Assembly (NCBI GenBank): GCA_963846565.1
Contig: CAWJWL010000005.1
Span: 124,001-188,000, forward strand
Origin: WHSW01 sp963846565
Lineage (GTDB): Bacteria > Actinomycetota > Thermoleophilia > Solirubrobacterales > 70-9
Length of the DNA: 64,000 nt
Direction of reading: 5' to 3'
The translations under genes and the position numbers were made by a program. Shown in pieces: positions 53,164 through 62,269 of the stretch (the stretch's first letter is position 1; each line of letters starts with the position of its first letter). Below the pieces are notes generated by a model. That model had not been told where the DNA came from. It made no database searches and saw only the letters and a program-made list of their open reading frames with translations.

Positions 53164-54615
53164 CTACTCGATGTTGAACATGACGTGCTTGACCTCGGTG
53201 TAGTCCTCGACCGAGTACATGGACATGTCCTTGCCGTAGCCGGACTGCTTGAAACCGCCGTGCGGCATCTCCGACGCCATGGTGATGTGGTTGTTGACCC
53301 AGACGGCGCCGAAGCGGATCGCGTTGGCAACGCGGAAGGCACGGCCGACGTCCCGGGTCCACACCGAGGCGGCGAGGCCGTACTTGGTGCCGTTGGCCCA
53401 CTCGATCGCCTTCGCCTCGTCGTCGAAGCGCTGCACCGTCATCACCGGACCGAAGATCTCGTTCTGGACCATCTCGTCGTCCTGCTCGAGGTTCGCGACC
53501 ACGGTCGGCTCGTAGAAGAAACCGGGCAGGTCCGCCTCCTTGCCACCGGTGACGACCTCGGCGTGGTCGGGCTTGCGCTCGATGAAGCCGCCGACGCGCT
53601 CCTGCTGGACCGCCGAGATCACCGGGCCGAGGGTCGTCTCGGGATCGTTCAGGTCACCCATCCTGTAGGTCTTCGCCTGCTCGGCGAGGCCGTTGACGAC
53701 ATCGTCGTAGACCGCTGGAGCGGCGAGGATCCGCGTCGCGGCGGTGCAGTCCTGGCCGGCGTTGAAGAGGCCCGTCGCGGCGATGAACTCCGTCGTCGCC
53801 TCGATCTCGGCGTCGTCGAAGATGATCACCGGCGCCTTGCCACCGAGCTCGAGGTGGACGCGCTTGAGCGAGTCCGCCGCGGCCTTCGCGATCCACTTGC
53901 CGGTTCCGATCGACCCGGTCAGCGAGACGAAGTCGACGTCGTCGTGCGTGACGAGCGCCTGGCCCGCCGGGTCGCCGTGGCCGCCGATCACGTTGAAGAC
54001 GCCGGGCGGCAGGATCTCGGCCGCGATCTCGGCGAGCTTGAGCGTCGAGAGCGGCGTGTTCTCGGCCGGCTTCAGCACCGAGGTGCAGCCGGCGGCGAAG
54101 GCCGGACCGATCTTCCAGATCGCCATCATCAGCGGGTAGTTCCATGGCGTGATCTGGGCGGCGACGCCGACCGGCTCACGGCGGACGAACGACGTGTGCC
54201 CCTCGACGTACTCGGCGGCCGCCTTGCCCTCCATGTTGCGCGCGGCGCCGGCGAAGAAGCGCAGGTTGTCGGCGCACATCTCGAGCTCCTCGTCGACGAA
54301 CGCCTGCCGCGGCTTGCCGGCGTCGGCGGATTCGATGTCGGAGAGCTCGTCGCCGTGCTCGAGGATCGCGTCGGCGAGCGCCAGCAACGCCTCGCTGCGC
54401 GAGCGGGGAGTGCTCGTGCCCCAGGTCTCGAACGCCTTCTTCGCCGCTGCGACCGCGCGGTCGACGTCCTCGGCGGTTGAGACGGGAGCCTGGGCGATCA
54501 CCTCGCCGGTGGACGGATTGATGACGTCCTCGGTCTGCCCGTCGGCGGGGTCGACGAACTCACCGTTGATGAAGTTCTTGTCTTCGACGTTGAGTGAGGT
54601 GGTGACCGTAGCCAC
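53164..54615 (-). CDS. Gamma-aminobutyraldehyde dehydrogenase-like enzyme
   Basis: 483 residues. 'AAQITPWNYPLMMAIWKIGP', Glu in 'HLELGGKAPVIIFDD', catalytic Cys in 'FNAGQDCTAATRIL', and the C-terminal 'GFKQSGYGKDMSMYSVEDYT' that marks the aminobutyraldehyde (PatD/Prr) group. It would oxidise 4-aminobutanal, produced from putrescine by the aminotransferase encoded upstream, to GABA. ATG start, 26 bp after alanine dehydrogenase. Confidence 0.85.
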   Translation of the reverse strand: MATVTTSLNVEDKNFINGEFVDPADGQTEDVINPSTGEVIAQAPVSTAEDVDRAVAAAKKAFETWGTSTPRSRSEALLALADAILEHGDELSDIESADAGKPRQAFVDEELEMCADNLRFFAGAARNMEGKAAAEYVEGHTSFVRREPVGVAAQITPWNYPLMMAIWKIGPAFAAGCTSVLKPAENTPLSTLKLAEIAAEILPPGVFNVIGGHGDPAGQALVTHDDVDFVSLTGSIGTGKWIAKAAADSLKRVHLELGGKAPVIIFDDAEIEATTEFIAATGLFNAGQDCTAATRILAAPAVYDDVVNGLAEQAKTYRMGDLNDPETTLGPVISAVQQERVGGFIERKPDHAEVVTGGKEADLPGFFYEPTVVANLEQDDEMVQNEIFGPVMTVQRFDDEAKAIEWANGTKYGLAASVWTRDVGRAFRVANAIRFGAVWVNNHITMASEMPHGGFKQSGYGKDMSMYSVEDYTEVKHVMFNIE

Positions 54616-54641
54616 TGGGTTCGCCTTTCGGAGACTTTCGG

Positions 54642-55820
54642 TTAGCCGGGGATTGCGTGGGAGGCGGTTGCGCCCGCCGAGGCGCCGTCCTGTTCGGGAG
54701 CGCCGATGTCGAGCACCTGCTCGGGCGAGGTGTAGGCGAGGCCGACGCCCTCGGCGACCGCCCGGTGCGTGACCTTCCCCTGGGCGACGTTGATCCCGAG
54801 CTTGAGCCCGGGATCGCGACGCGCCGCCTCGGCGAGGCCGAGGTCGGCAAGCGAGAGGACGTAGGGCAGGGTCGCGTTGGTGAGCGCGTACGTCGAGGTG
54901 ATCGGTACCGCCCCGGGCATGTTGGTGACGCAGTAGTGGATGATCCCGTCGACCTCGTAGGTCGGGTCGCCATGGGTGGTCGGTCGCGAGGTCTCGAAGC
55001 AGCCGCCCTGGTCGATGGCGACGTCGACGAGCACGGCATGTTTCTTCATCAGCCCGAGCTGCTCGCGGGTGATCACCCGCGGCGCGCGAGCGCCGTGGAC
55101 GAGGACCCCGCCGATCACCAGGTCCATCTCCGGCAGCTTCTCCTCGATCGACAGCGTCGAGCTGAAGACGGTGGAGGCACGGCCGCCGAACGCGACGTCG
55201 AGCTCCCGCAGCTTCTCGAGGGATACGTCATAGACGAAGACGTCGGCCTCCATCCCGATCGCGATGAATGCGGCGTGCATGCCGACGGCACCGCCGCCGA
55301 TGATCATCACGTTCGCGGGCGGCACGCCCGGGACCCCGCCCAGGAGGATGCCGCGGCCGCCGAGCGGCTTCTCGAGCATGAAGGCACCGGCCTGCGTCGC
55401 GATCTTGCCGGCGACCTCAGACATCGGGGCGAGCAGCGGCAGGCGGCCCTGGCGGTCCTCGACCGTCTCGTAGGCGACGCAGATCGCGCCCGACTCGGCG
55501 AGCCCGGTGGTCAACTCCGGCGCCGGCGCCAGGTGGAGATAGGTGAAGAGCGTGTGCTCGGCTCGCAACAGCGCGACCTCGGGCATCTGCGGCTCCTTGA
55601 CCTTGAGGATCATCTCCGCCTCGCCGAAGACGTCCTCGGCGCCGGGGACGATCCGCGCTCCCTGCGCGACGAAGTCCTCGTCGGAGATCGCGCTCCCCTC
55701 CCCCGCGCCCTGCTGAATCACGATCTCGTGACCGTGAACGCTGAGCTCGCGAACGCCGATCGGCGTCAACGCGACGCGGTATTCATCGGGCTTGATTTCG
55801 GTCGGAACGCCAACGATCAC
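54642..55820 (-). CDS. ald: Alanine dehydrogenase
   Basis: 392 residues. 'IVGVPTEIKPDEYRVALTP' N-terminus, substrate Lys 75 ('ILKVKEP'), catalytic His 96 ('FTYLHLAP'), NAD site 'VMIIGGGAVGMHAAFIAIGM' and 'VDVAIDQGGCFETSRPTTH'. Interconverts alanine and pyruvate plus ammonia with NAD. The GTG start overlaps the PucR stop (GTGA). In this cluster it could recycle alanine made when pyruvate accepts the amino group in the transaminase step, which is inference. Confidence 0.92.
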   Translation of the reverse strand: MIVGVPTEIKPDEYRVALTPIGVRELSVHGHEIVIQQGAGEGSAISDEDFVAQGARIVPGAEDVFGEAEMILKVKEPQMPEVALLRAEHTLFTYLHLAPAPELTTGLAESGAICVAYETVEDRQGRLPLLAPMSEVAGKIATQAGAFMLEKPLGGRGILLGGVPGVPPANVMIIGGGAVGMHAAFIAIGMEADVFVYDVSLEKLRELDVAFGGRASTVFSSTLSIEEKLPEMDLVIGGVLVHGARAPRVITREQLGLMKKHAVLVDVAIDQGGCFETSRPTTHGDPTYEVDGIIHYCVTNMPGAVPITSTYALTNATLPYVLSLADLGLAEAARRDPGLKLGINVAQGKVTHRAVAEGVGLAYTSPEQVLDIGAPEQDGASAGATASHAIPG

Positions 55821-57394
55821 CGGACCAGCTCCCTCGCTCGCAGCGCCAACCACAGCTCGATCCGGTCCGTGGCGCGCGATAGGTCGCGGCCGGTGAGCTC
55901 CTCGATCTTTCGCATCCTGTAGCGCAGCGTATGCCGGTGGCAATAGAGCTGTCGCGCGGCCCGCTCCCAGTTGCCGTTGTTCTCGATGAAGGCCTCGAGG
56001 GAGCGCAGGAGCTCGCCGCCGTACTCGCCTTCGGTGCGCTCAATCGGGTCGAGCAGTCCGTCGCTGTAGAGGCGCAGGGCGTCGTCGTCCTGGAGGGCGA
56101 GCAAGAGGGTGAAGGCGCCGAGGTCGCGGTGCGAGGCGACGTCGGGCACCGTCCCGTTCGTCTTCATCATCAGCGAGGTCGCCTCGAGCGCGCAACGGGC
56201 CTCGTGGAACGCGCGGCGCAGGGACGCGATCTGGGTCGGGCGGCTGGCCGCCGCGCGAATGCCGTTTCGCCCCGGCCCGCCCGCGAGCGCCTCGCGGGCA
56301 CGTCGAGCGGTGCCGACCGGATCGTTCGACGCATCGACCACGGCGCACAGGAGCGGCCGCCCGGCGGCGGTGCTGGTCGCGACGACGGCGGAGACGCCGG
56401 CATCGGCAAGAGCTCCCTCGAGCAGCGCCTCCGATCCGGGCGGGTCTTCGAGCTCGAAGACGAGGACGGCGGCCTCTTCGGCAATGCCGAAGGGGCGGAG
56501 GCGGCCGCGCATCTCCTCGGCGTCGAGCCGCCCGCCGAGCGCGTCCGCGACGAGATCGCCGGAGAGGCGACGCTCGGTCTCGCGGACGACGCGATCGCGC
56601 ATCAGCTCCAGGCCGACCACCATCGCCGCCTGGCGCGCGCAGAGGCGCTCGAAGTCGCCGAGCCGGTCCCTCTCGGCGACGACGACGAGCCAGGCGACCG
56701 CCGCGCCGCTGTGACCTCCGGGAACCGGCACCGCCAGCGCGCGTTCGGCGAGCGCCGGGTCGGAGGGCACGATCGGCGCCAGCGCCCCGTTCGACGGCTG
56801 CGCCGCGAGCTCGGCCGCGAGCACCCGGGACGACCCCTCGTCGATCCCCCGCGCTCCGGCGCCCGCAGCGAGCTCTCTGCCTCCGGCGTCGAGGACGAGG
56901 GCGGAGCCACCGATCGCCGCCGCGGTCGAACTCAGGATCTGCTCGAGGCCACGCCCCTCGATCACCAGCCGCTCGAGCTGCTCGTGCACGTGCGTCCCGC
57001 GCTCGAGCGCGTCGAACTGCTCGTTCACCAGGTGGGCCGCGGCGCGCTCGGTGATCGCGATGAACGGCTTCTCATAGGGCACCTCGAACAGCGGCAGGCC
57101 GACCTCATCCGCCTTGTCGACGATCGCCTTCGGCAGCCGCTTGTGGTCGAAGCCTGTCCCGAACCCGAGCCCCGCGATCTCGGACCCGTGGAGCTTCTCG
57201 ACGAAGCGCCGCTGTCTCGCGGGGCTACGGAGCTGATAACCGGTGGTGAGCAACACCTCGCCGCCGGAGAGCCAGGGGGTCGGATCCTCGTGCTCGGAGA
57301 TGTGGACCCAGCGCACCGCCCGGTCGGCGCCGTCCTCGCCCGCGGCGAGCTCGAGCTCGCACTCACGGACGAGGTCGGCGACCGTGAGGCTCAT
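55817..57394 (-). CDS. PucR-family transcriptional regulator
   Basis: 525 residues. N-terminal PucR domain (about 5-125, 'WLSGGEVLLTTGYQL', 'GTGFDHKRLPKAIVDKADEV'), a middle GAF/GGDEF-like region, and a C-terminal HTH ('FIENNGNWERAARQLYCHRH' then 'TLRYRMRKIEELTG'). Family members sense nitrogen metabolites and control purine, GABA or polyamine catabolism. ATGA overlap with the aminotransferase stop and GTGA overlap with ald place it in the middle of the operon, so it is likely the local regulator. Confidence 0.88.
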   Translation of the reverse strand: MSLTVADLVRECELELAAGEDGADRAVRWVHISEHEDPTPWLSGGEVLLTTGYQLRSPARQRRFVEKLHGSEIAGLGFGTGFDHKRLPKAIVDKADEVGLPLFEVPYEKPFIAITERAAAHLVNEQFDALERGTHVHEQLERLVIEGRGLEQILSSTAAAIGGSALVLDAGGRELAAGAGARGIDEGSSRVLAAELAAQPSNGALAPIVPSDPALAERALAVPVPGGHSGAAVAWLVVVAERDRLGDFERLCARQAAMVVGLELMRDRVVRETERRLSGDLVADALGGRLDAEEMRGRLRPFGIAEEAAVLVFELEDPPGSEALLEGALADAGVSAVVATSTAAGRPLLCAVVDASNDPVGTARRAREALAGGPGRNGIRAAASRPTQIASLRRAFHEARCALEATSLMMKTNGTVPDVASHRDLGAFTLLLALQDDDALRLYSDGLLDPIERTEGEYGGELLRSLEAFIENNGNWERAARQLYCHRHTLRYRMRKIEELTGRDLSRATDRIELWLALRARELVR

Positions 57395-58794
57395 CCGCGC
57401 TTGTGAAGCTGCTCCGTCGCCTCGGTGAGCACCGGGCGGAGCACGTTCTCGATCTCCTCGAACTGCTCGGTGTCGCAGATCAGCGGCGGCGAGAGCTGGA
57501 TCACCGGGTCGCCACGGTCGTCGGCGCGGCAGATGAGCCCGCGCCGGTAGAGCTCGCCGGAGAGGAAGCCGCGCAGGAGCCACTCGGACTCGTCGTCGCT
57601 GAACCCCTCCTTGGTCTCCTGGTCCTTGACCAGCTCGATCGCGTGGAAGAACCCGTCGCCGCGGACGTCACCGACGATCGGGATGTCGCGCAGGCCGTCG
57701 AGCATGCCGCGGAACTCGTCCTGCTTTCGAAGCACGTGGCCGCAGAGGTCCTCGGACTCGAAGATGTCGAGGTTGGCGATCGCGATCGCGGCGGCGACCG
57801 GGTGACCGCCGAAGGTGAATCCGTGCGTGAACGACTCCTTGCCGCTCGCGAACGGCTCGTAGACCTTGTCGGAGGCGATCATCGCGCCCATCGGCGCGTA
57901 GGCCGAGGTGAGCGCCTTCGCCGTCGTGACGATGTCCGGCTGGTAGCCGTAGCGCTCGCAGCCGAAGTAGTGGCCGAGGCGGCCCCAGGCGCAGATCACC
58001 TCGTCCGAGATGAGGAGGACGTCGTGGCGGTCGCAGATCTCCCGCACGCGCTGGAAGTAGCCGTCCTGCGGCGGGATGCAGCCGCCCGCGTTCTGGAGCG
58101 GCTCGAGGATCACCGCGGCGACCGTCTCCGGACCCTCGAAGATGATCTTCTCCTCGATCTGGTCCGCGGCCCAGAGTGGATCACGATCCTCGGGCCAGTG
58201 ATAGCTGTTGGTGTTCGGCGCCTTGATGCCGCCGGGCACGAGGGGCTCGAAGTCCGTCCGCAGCGCCGTGATCCCGGTCGCCTGCAGGGCGCCCAGGGTG
58301 GTGCCGTGGTAGGCGACCTCGCGGCTCAGGTACTTGATCTTCCGCGGGTTGCCGGTGCGCTGGTGGTAGGCCCGCACGAGCTTGATCGCCGACTCGACGG
58401 CCTCCGAGCCGCCGGATGTGAAGAAGACCCGGTTGAGATCGCCGGGAGCGAGGGAGGCAATGCGCTCGGCGAGCTCGATCGCCCGGGGGTGCGCGTAGCT
58501 CCACAGAACGTAGAAGTCGAGCTCCTCCACCTGCCGCGCGGCGGCCTCGCCGAGCTCCGTGCGGCCGTGGCCGGCGTTGACGCAGAAGAGGGCCGAGAGG
58601 CCGTCGAGATAGCGATTACCGTGCTGATCCCAGACGTAGGCGCCCTCACCGCGAGTGATGATCGGCACCTCGTGATCGGCGTCGTAGGCGCCCATCCGGG
58701 TGAAGTGCATCCACAGGTGTCGTCGTGCCGACTCCTGAAGGTCTCCTGCCGCGCTCGCCGGGGCGGCGGTGGTAATCGTCTCGCTGGCCATCAC
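57391..58794 (-). CDS. Class III aminotransferase, putrescine:pyruvate type
   Basis: 467 residues. 'GNRYLDGLSALFCVNAGHGR', 'VFFTSGGSEAVESAIKLVRA', 'YHGTTLGALQATGI', 'LLISDEVICAWGRLGHYFGC' and the PLP Lys in 'IVTTAKALTSAYAPMGAMI' match the SpuC-like omega-aminotransferases that act on putrescine or related omega-amines. First gene of the minus-strand operon, divergent from potADBC set 3 across a 214-bp gap, which supports a diamine substrate. ATG start at 58794; a second ATG follows immediately. Confidence 0.87.
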   Translation of the reverse strand: MMASETITTAAPASAAGDLQESARRHLWMHFTRMGAYDADHEVPIITRGEGAYVWDQHGNRYLDGLSALFCVNAGHGRTELGEAAARQVEELDFYVLWSYAHPRAIELAERIASLAPGDLNRVFFTSGGSEAVESAIKLVRAYHQRTGNPRKIKYLSREVAYHGTTLGALQATGITALRTDFEPLVPGGIKAPNTNSYHWPEDRDPLWAADQIEEKIIFEGPETVAAVILEPLQNAGGCIPPQDGYFQRVREICDRHDVLLISDEVICAWGRLGHYFGCERYGYQPDIVTTAKALTSAYAPMGAMIASDKVYEPFASGKESFTHGFTFGGHPVAAAIAIANLDIFESEDLCGHVLRKQDEFRGMLDGLRDIPIVGDVRGDGFFHAIELVKDQETKEGFSDDESEWLLRGFLSGELYRRGLICRADDRGDPVIQLSPPLICDTEQFEEIENVLRPVLTEATEQLHKRG

Positions 58795-58848
58795 TCTCCT
58801 CTCGACGTTCCGTACAACACTATCGTGCCGAGGTTCCCGCCCGCAAGC

Positions 58849-58868
58849 CGGATTTGGGACGAAATCCG
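58849..58868. promoter_or_regulatory. Inverted repeat in the divergent promoter region
   Basis: CGGATTT-GGGACG-AAATCCG, perfect 7-bp arms, in the gap between the aminotransferase and potA. A candidate PucR site. The rest of the 58,795-59,008 gap is AT-richer and holds GGATAAT at 58889-58895 as a possible -10 for the plus strand. Confidence 0.45.
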
Positions 58869-59008
58869 CCCCGGCGACTTAGACGATGTGGATAATCCTC
58901 GTTCGACGTTTTGGGGCATTCGGAACTTGCACGACCCCCCGGCGGTGACTTAGCCTGAGCGGCAATCGTGCGCGAAGAGGGTTGTCTGTTCGGGATAGCG
59001 GCGGTTAG

Positions 59009-60166
59009 TTGACCGAGCCGAGCGTCTGCCTGCGCGGGGTCCGCAAGGAGTTCGGCGAGTTCGCCGCGGTTCGCGAGATGGATCTCGAGATCGGGCAGGG
59101 TGAGTTCTTCACCATGCTCGGACCCTCCGGGTGCGGCAAGACGACGACGCTGCGGATGATCGCCGGGTTCGAGCAGCCCACCGCCGGCGAGGTGCAGATC
59201 GAGGGCGACAACGTCGCCGGCCTTCCGCCCCACAAGCGCCCCACCAACACCGTCTTCCAGAGCTACGCGCTGTTTCCCCACATGACCGTCGCCGACAACG
59301 TCGGCTATGGCCTCAAGCGCAAGAAGGTGGGTAAGGGCGAGATCAAGCAGCGGGTCGCCGCAGAGCTCGAGCGCGTCGGCCTCGCCGATCGGGCCAACCA
59401 GAAGCCCGCGCAGCTCTCCGGCGGAATGCAGCAGCGGGTCGCCCTCGCGCGGGCGCTCGTGAACCTGCCCAAGGTGCTGCTGCTCGACGAACCGCTCGGG
59501 GCGCTCGACCTCAAGCTCCGCAAGGAACTCCAGCTCGAGCTCAAGGGCATCCAGCGCGACGTCGGCATCACCTTCGTCTACGTCACCCACGACCAGGAGG
59601 AGGCGCTGACGATGTCCGACCGGATCGCGGTGATGAACCGCGGCCGGATCGAGCAGTGCGACACGCCCGAGGAGATCTACGAGCGGCCGGCGACCACGTT
59701 CGTCGCCGGCTTCATCGGCGTTTCGAATCTGATGCCCGGCGAGGTCGTCTCCGCCAACGGCGGTGCCCCGCGAGTGCGCCTGGACGCCGGGGTCGAGATC
59801 GAGGTCCCGACCAACGGGATCGGCGCCGGCGAGCGCTGCCACGCGGTCGTGCGCCCGGAGAAGCTGGCAATCCTTCCGTCCGCCTCCTCGGCTTCGCCTT
59901 CGGGGGCGGCCGGGCCGGTAGCGGGACGACCGTCGGTGGAAGGCGTGGTCGAGAGCTCTGTGTACCTCGGCACCTCGACCCAGATCGTGGTCATGCTGGC
60001 CGGCGACGTTCCGATGACGGTCCTGGTCCCGAACGCGGACGAGGCCGAACGGGCGCAGCTGCCCGGCGGCGGCGTACCGGTGCGCCTCTCGTGGGCCCCG
60101 GAACACATCCACGTAGTCAGGGAGTCGGATGACCCGGCGCCCGCACCAAGCCAAGGAGGCGACTGA
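59009..60166 (+). CDS. potA: Polyamine-type ABC transporter ATP-binding protein (set 3)
   Basis: 385 residues. Walker A 'GPSGCGKTTT', 'VFQSYALFPHMT', signature 'LSGGMQQRVALARAL', Walker B 'VLLLDEPLGALD', 'THDQEEALTMSDR', then TOBE ('VVRPEKLAI ... VESSVYLGTSTQIVV'). Between those two TOBE segments sits 'LPSASSASPSGAAGPV', encoded by repeat copy G, an extra loop not expected in PotA. TTG start at 59009. It energises uptake by the following binding protein and permeases; putrescine is likely from the neighbouring catabolic genes. Confidence 0.88.
   Translation: MTEPSVCLRGVRKEFGEFAAVREMDLEIGQGEFFTMLGPSGCGKTTTLRMIAGFEQPTAGEVQIEGDNVAGLPPHKRPTNTVFQSYALFPHMTVADNVGYGLKRKKVGKGEIKQRVAAELERVGLADRANQKPAQLSGGMQQRVALARALVNLPKVLLLDEPLGALDLKLRKELQLELKGIQRDVGITFVYVTHDQEEALTMSDRIAVMNRGRIEQCDTPEEIYERPATTFVAGFIGVSNLMPGEVVSANGGAPRVRLDAGVEIEVPTNGIGAGERCHAVVRPEKLAILPSASSASPSGAAGPVAGRPSVEGVVESSVYLGTSTQIVVMLAGDVPMTVLVPNADEAERAQLPGGGVPVRLSWAPEHIHVVRESDDPAPAPSQGGD
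59874..59917 (+). repeat. Dispersed repeat, copy G (inside an ABC ATPase)
   Basis: TTCCGTCCGCCTCCTCGGCT and GGGGGCGGCCGGGCC match the unit with several changes. Read in the same frame as copies A and C (residues about 289-303, 'PSASSASPSGAAG'), in a loop of the TOBE domain. Confidence 0.75.
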
Positions 60167-60170
60167 GCAG

Positions 60171-61310
60171 ATGAAGGCCAAGCTGACCGCAGCGATCGCG
60201 GTTCTGGTGGGAGCTATGGCCCTCGCGGCCTGCGGCGGAGACGGCGGCGGCGGCCTCGAGAGCGGCAGCGGCGACACCGAGGCCGCGGACATCCAGACCG
60301 CGCAGGGCGGGGACCCCTCGGGCGAGCTGACGATCTCCAACTGGCCCCTGTACATCGACAAGGCGACGATCCCGAACTTCGAGGAGGAGAGCGGGGTCAG
60401 CACCAAGTACATCGAGGACATCAACGACAACACGGAGTTCTTCGGCAAGCTCCGACCGCAGCTGGCGCAGGGCGAGTCCGGCGGGCGGTCGATCATCACC
60501 CCCACCGACTGGATGGCGGAGAAGATGTACGAGCTCGGCTTCATCCAGAACCTCGACAAGGAAGCGATCCCGAACGTCACCGAGAACCTGATTCCGAGCC
60601 TGCAGAGCCCCTCGTTCGATCCGGAGCGCAACTACACGGTGCCGTGGCAGAGCGGCATGACGGGCGTGATCGTGCGCAAGGATCTCGCTCCGGACATCAC
60701 CTCGGTCAACGACCTGTTCGATCCCAAGTACAAGGGCAAGGTCACGATGCTCAGCGAGATGCGCGACACCGTGCCGCTCGTGATGAAGGCCGACGGCATC
60801 GACCCCGCCGACGCGACCGACCAGGACTGGCTCGACGCGATCGCGAAGATCGACGAGGCGGCCGCTTCCGGGCAGATCCGCGACTTCACCGGCAACGACT
60901 ACGCCGACGACCTCACCCGCGGCGACGTCGTCGCGGCGATCGGCTGGTCCGGCGACGCGGTCCAGCTGCAGGCGGACAACCCGAACATCGAGTGGCGGAT
61001 GCCGGACGAGGGCTGCATGCTGTGGACCGACAACATGGAGATCCCGATCGGGGCGCCGAACACGGCCGCCGCGCTGGCCTTCATGGACTACGTCTACGAC
61101 CCGGAGGTCGCGGCGGACATCACCGAGTACGTCCAGTACGTCTCGCCCGTCGCCGGAGTCAAGGAGATCCTCACCGAGCGCGATCCGAAGCTCGCCGAGA
61201 ACCAGCTCATCTTCCCCGATGAGTCGTTCACGGCGGACTGCACGATCCAGGTGTCGCCCGAGGGCGAGGAAGAGGTGACGGAGGCGTTCGAAAGCGTCCT
61301 CCAGGGCTGA
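60171..61310 (+). CDS. potD: Polyamine-type substrate-binding lipoprotein (set 3)
   Basis: 379 residues. Lipobox 'ALAAC', Gly/acidic linker, then the PotD fold: 'ELTISNWPLYIDKATIPNFE', 'IITPTDWMAEKMYELGFIQN', 'YTVPWQSGMTGVIVRKDLAP' and 'EIPIGAPNTAAALAFMDYVY', the last typical of spermidine/putrescine binders. The ATG at 60171 is chosen over 60129 because AAGGAGG (60153-60159) precedes it and the signal peptide then starts properly. Four bp after the potA stop. Confidence 0.87.
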   Translation: MKAKLTAAIAVLVGAMALAACGGDGGGGLESGSGDTEAADIQTAQGGDPSGELTISNWPLYIDKATIPNFEEESGVSTKYIEDINDNTEFFGKLRPQLAQGESGGRSIITPTDWMAEKMYELGFIQNLDKEAIPNVTENLIPSLQSPSFDPERNYTVPWQSGMTGVIVRKDLAPDITSVNDLFDPKYKGKVTMLSEMRDTVPLVMKADGIDPADATDQDWLDAIAKIDEAAASGQIRDFTGNDYADDLTRGDVVAAIGWSGDAVQLQADNPNIEWRMPDEGCMLWTDNMEIPIGAPNTAAALAFMDYVYDPEVAADITEYVQYVSPVAGVKEILTERDPKLAENQLIFPDESFTADCTIQVSPEGEEEVTEAFESVLQG

Positions 61311-61350
61311 GTGAAGCGGGCGACGGCGAGGTAGACGGGATGCGACTCCC

Positions 61351-62223
61351 ATGAGCTCGACCCGCCGTCGCCTGATTCCCTACGGGCTGCTCACGCCGGG
61401 GCTGTTGTGGCTCGTCGTCTTCTTCGTCGTGCCCATGTACTTCATGGCGCGCATCGCGCTCTATGACGGCAGCTCGACGACCGGCTACGAGTTCGCCTGG
61501 AACTGGAGCAACTTCTCAGACGCGCTCGCCGACTACGACACGCAGTTCGTCCGGTCGTTCATCTACTCGGGCATCGCGACGGTGCTGGCGCTGGTGATCG
61601 CCTACCCGCTCGCGTACGCGATCGTGTTCCGGGGCGGAAGGTGGAAGAACCTCCTCCTCTTCGCCGTGATCGCGCCGTTCTTCACCACGTATCTGATCCG
61701 GACGCTGGCCTGGCAGACGATCCTCTCCGACGAGAGCTTCATCGTCGACTCCCTGAAGACGATCGGGCTGGTGGCGAACGACGGCCGCGTGCTCGACACG
61801 TCGGGGTCCGTGATCGCGGGGCTCACCTACAACTTCCTGCCGTTCATGATCCTGCCGATCTACGCCAGCCTCGAGCGGCTGGACCGGAGTCTGATCGAGG
61901 CGGCGAAGGACCTCTACTCGTCGGCGACGACCGCGTTTCGCAAGGTCACCCTGCCGCTCACCGCTCCGGGGATCGTCGCCGGGGTGCTGCTGACCTTCAT
62001 CCCGGCGTCGGGCGATTACATCAACGCAGAGTTCCTGGGCTCCCAGAACCAGGCGATGATCGGCAACGTCATCCAGTCGAAGTACCTGGTGACCACCGAC
62101 TACCCGGCCGCGGCCTCGCTCTCGTTCGTGCTCATGGCGATCATCCTCGCCCTGGTCGTCATCTACATCAGGTTCGCCGGCAGCGAGGCGCTCATGGGCG
62201 AAGAGGCGGAGTCCGCAAAGTGA
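61351..62223 (+). CDS. potB: ABC transporter permease, PotB type (set 3)
   Basis: 290 residues, six helices ('YGLLTPGLLWLVVFFVVPMY' first). The EAA-like coupling loop is 'LIEAAKDLYSSATTAFRKVT', followed by 'PLTAPGIVAGVLLTFIPASG'. Partner of PotC. ATG start 40 bp after potD. Confidence 0.88.
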   Translation: MSSTRRRLIPYGLLTPGLLWLVVFFVVPMYFMARIALYDGSSTTGYEFAWNWSNFSDALADYDTQFVRSFIYSGIATVLALVIAYPLAYAIVFRGGRWKNLLLFAVIAPFFTTYLIRTLAWQTILSDESFIVDSLKTIGLVANDGRVLDTSGSVIAGLTYNFLPFMILPIYASLERLDRSLIEAAKDLYSSATTAFRKVTLPLTAPGIVAGVLLTFIPASGDYINAEFLGSQNQAMIGNVIQSKYLVTTDYPAAASLSFVLMAIILALVVIYIRFAGSEALMGEEAESAK

Positions 62224-62269
62224 GGCGGAGCGAAGCGGAGCCGAGCCGCGCCGAGGAGGCGCCTTACTG

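Noticed and set aside
62221..62269. Spacer before potC set 3 (GGCGGAGCGAAGCGGAG) as another copy of the dispersed repeat
   Set aside because: Only a GAAGCGGAG core is shared with copy E; the conserved ends AACGTTCCGCC and CCGGGTCAG are missing.
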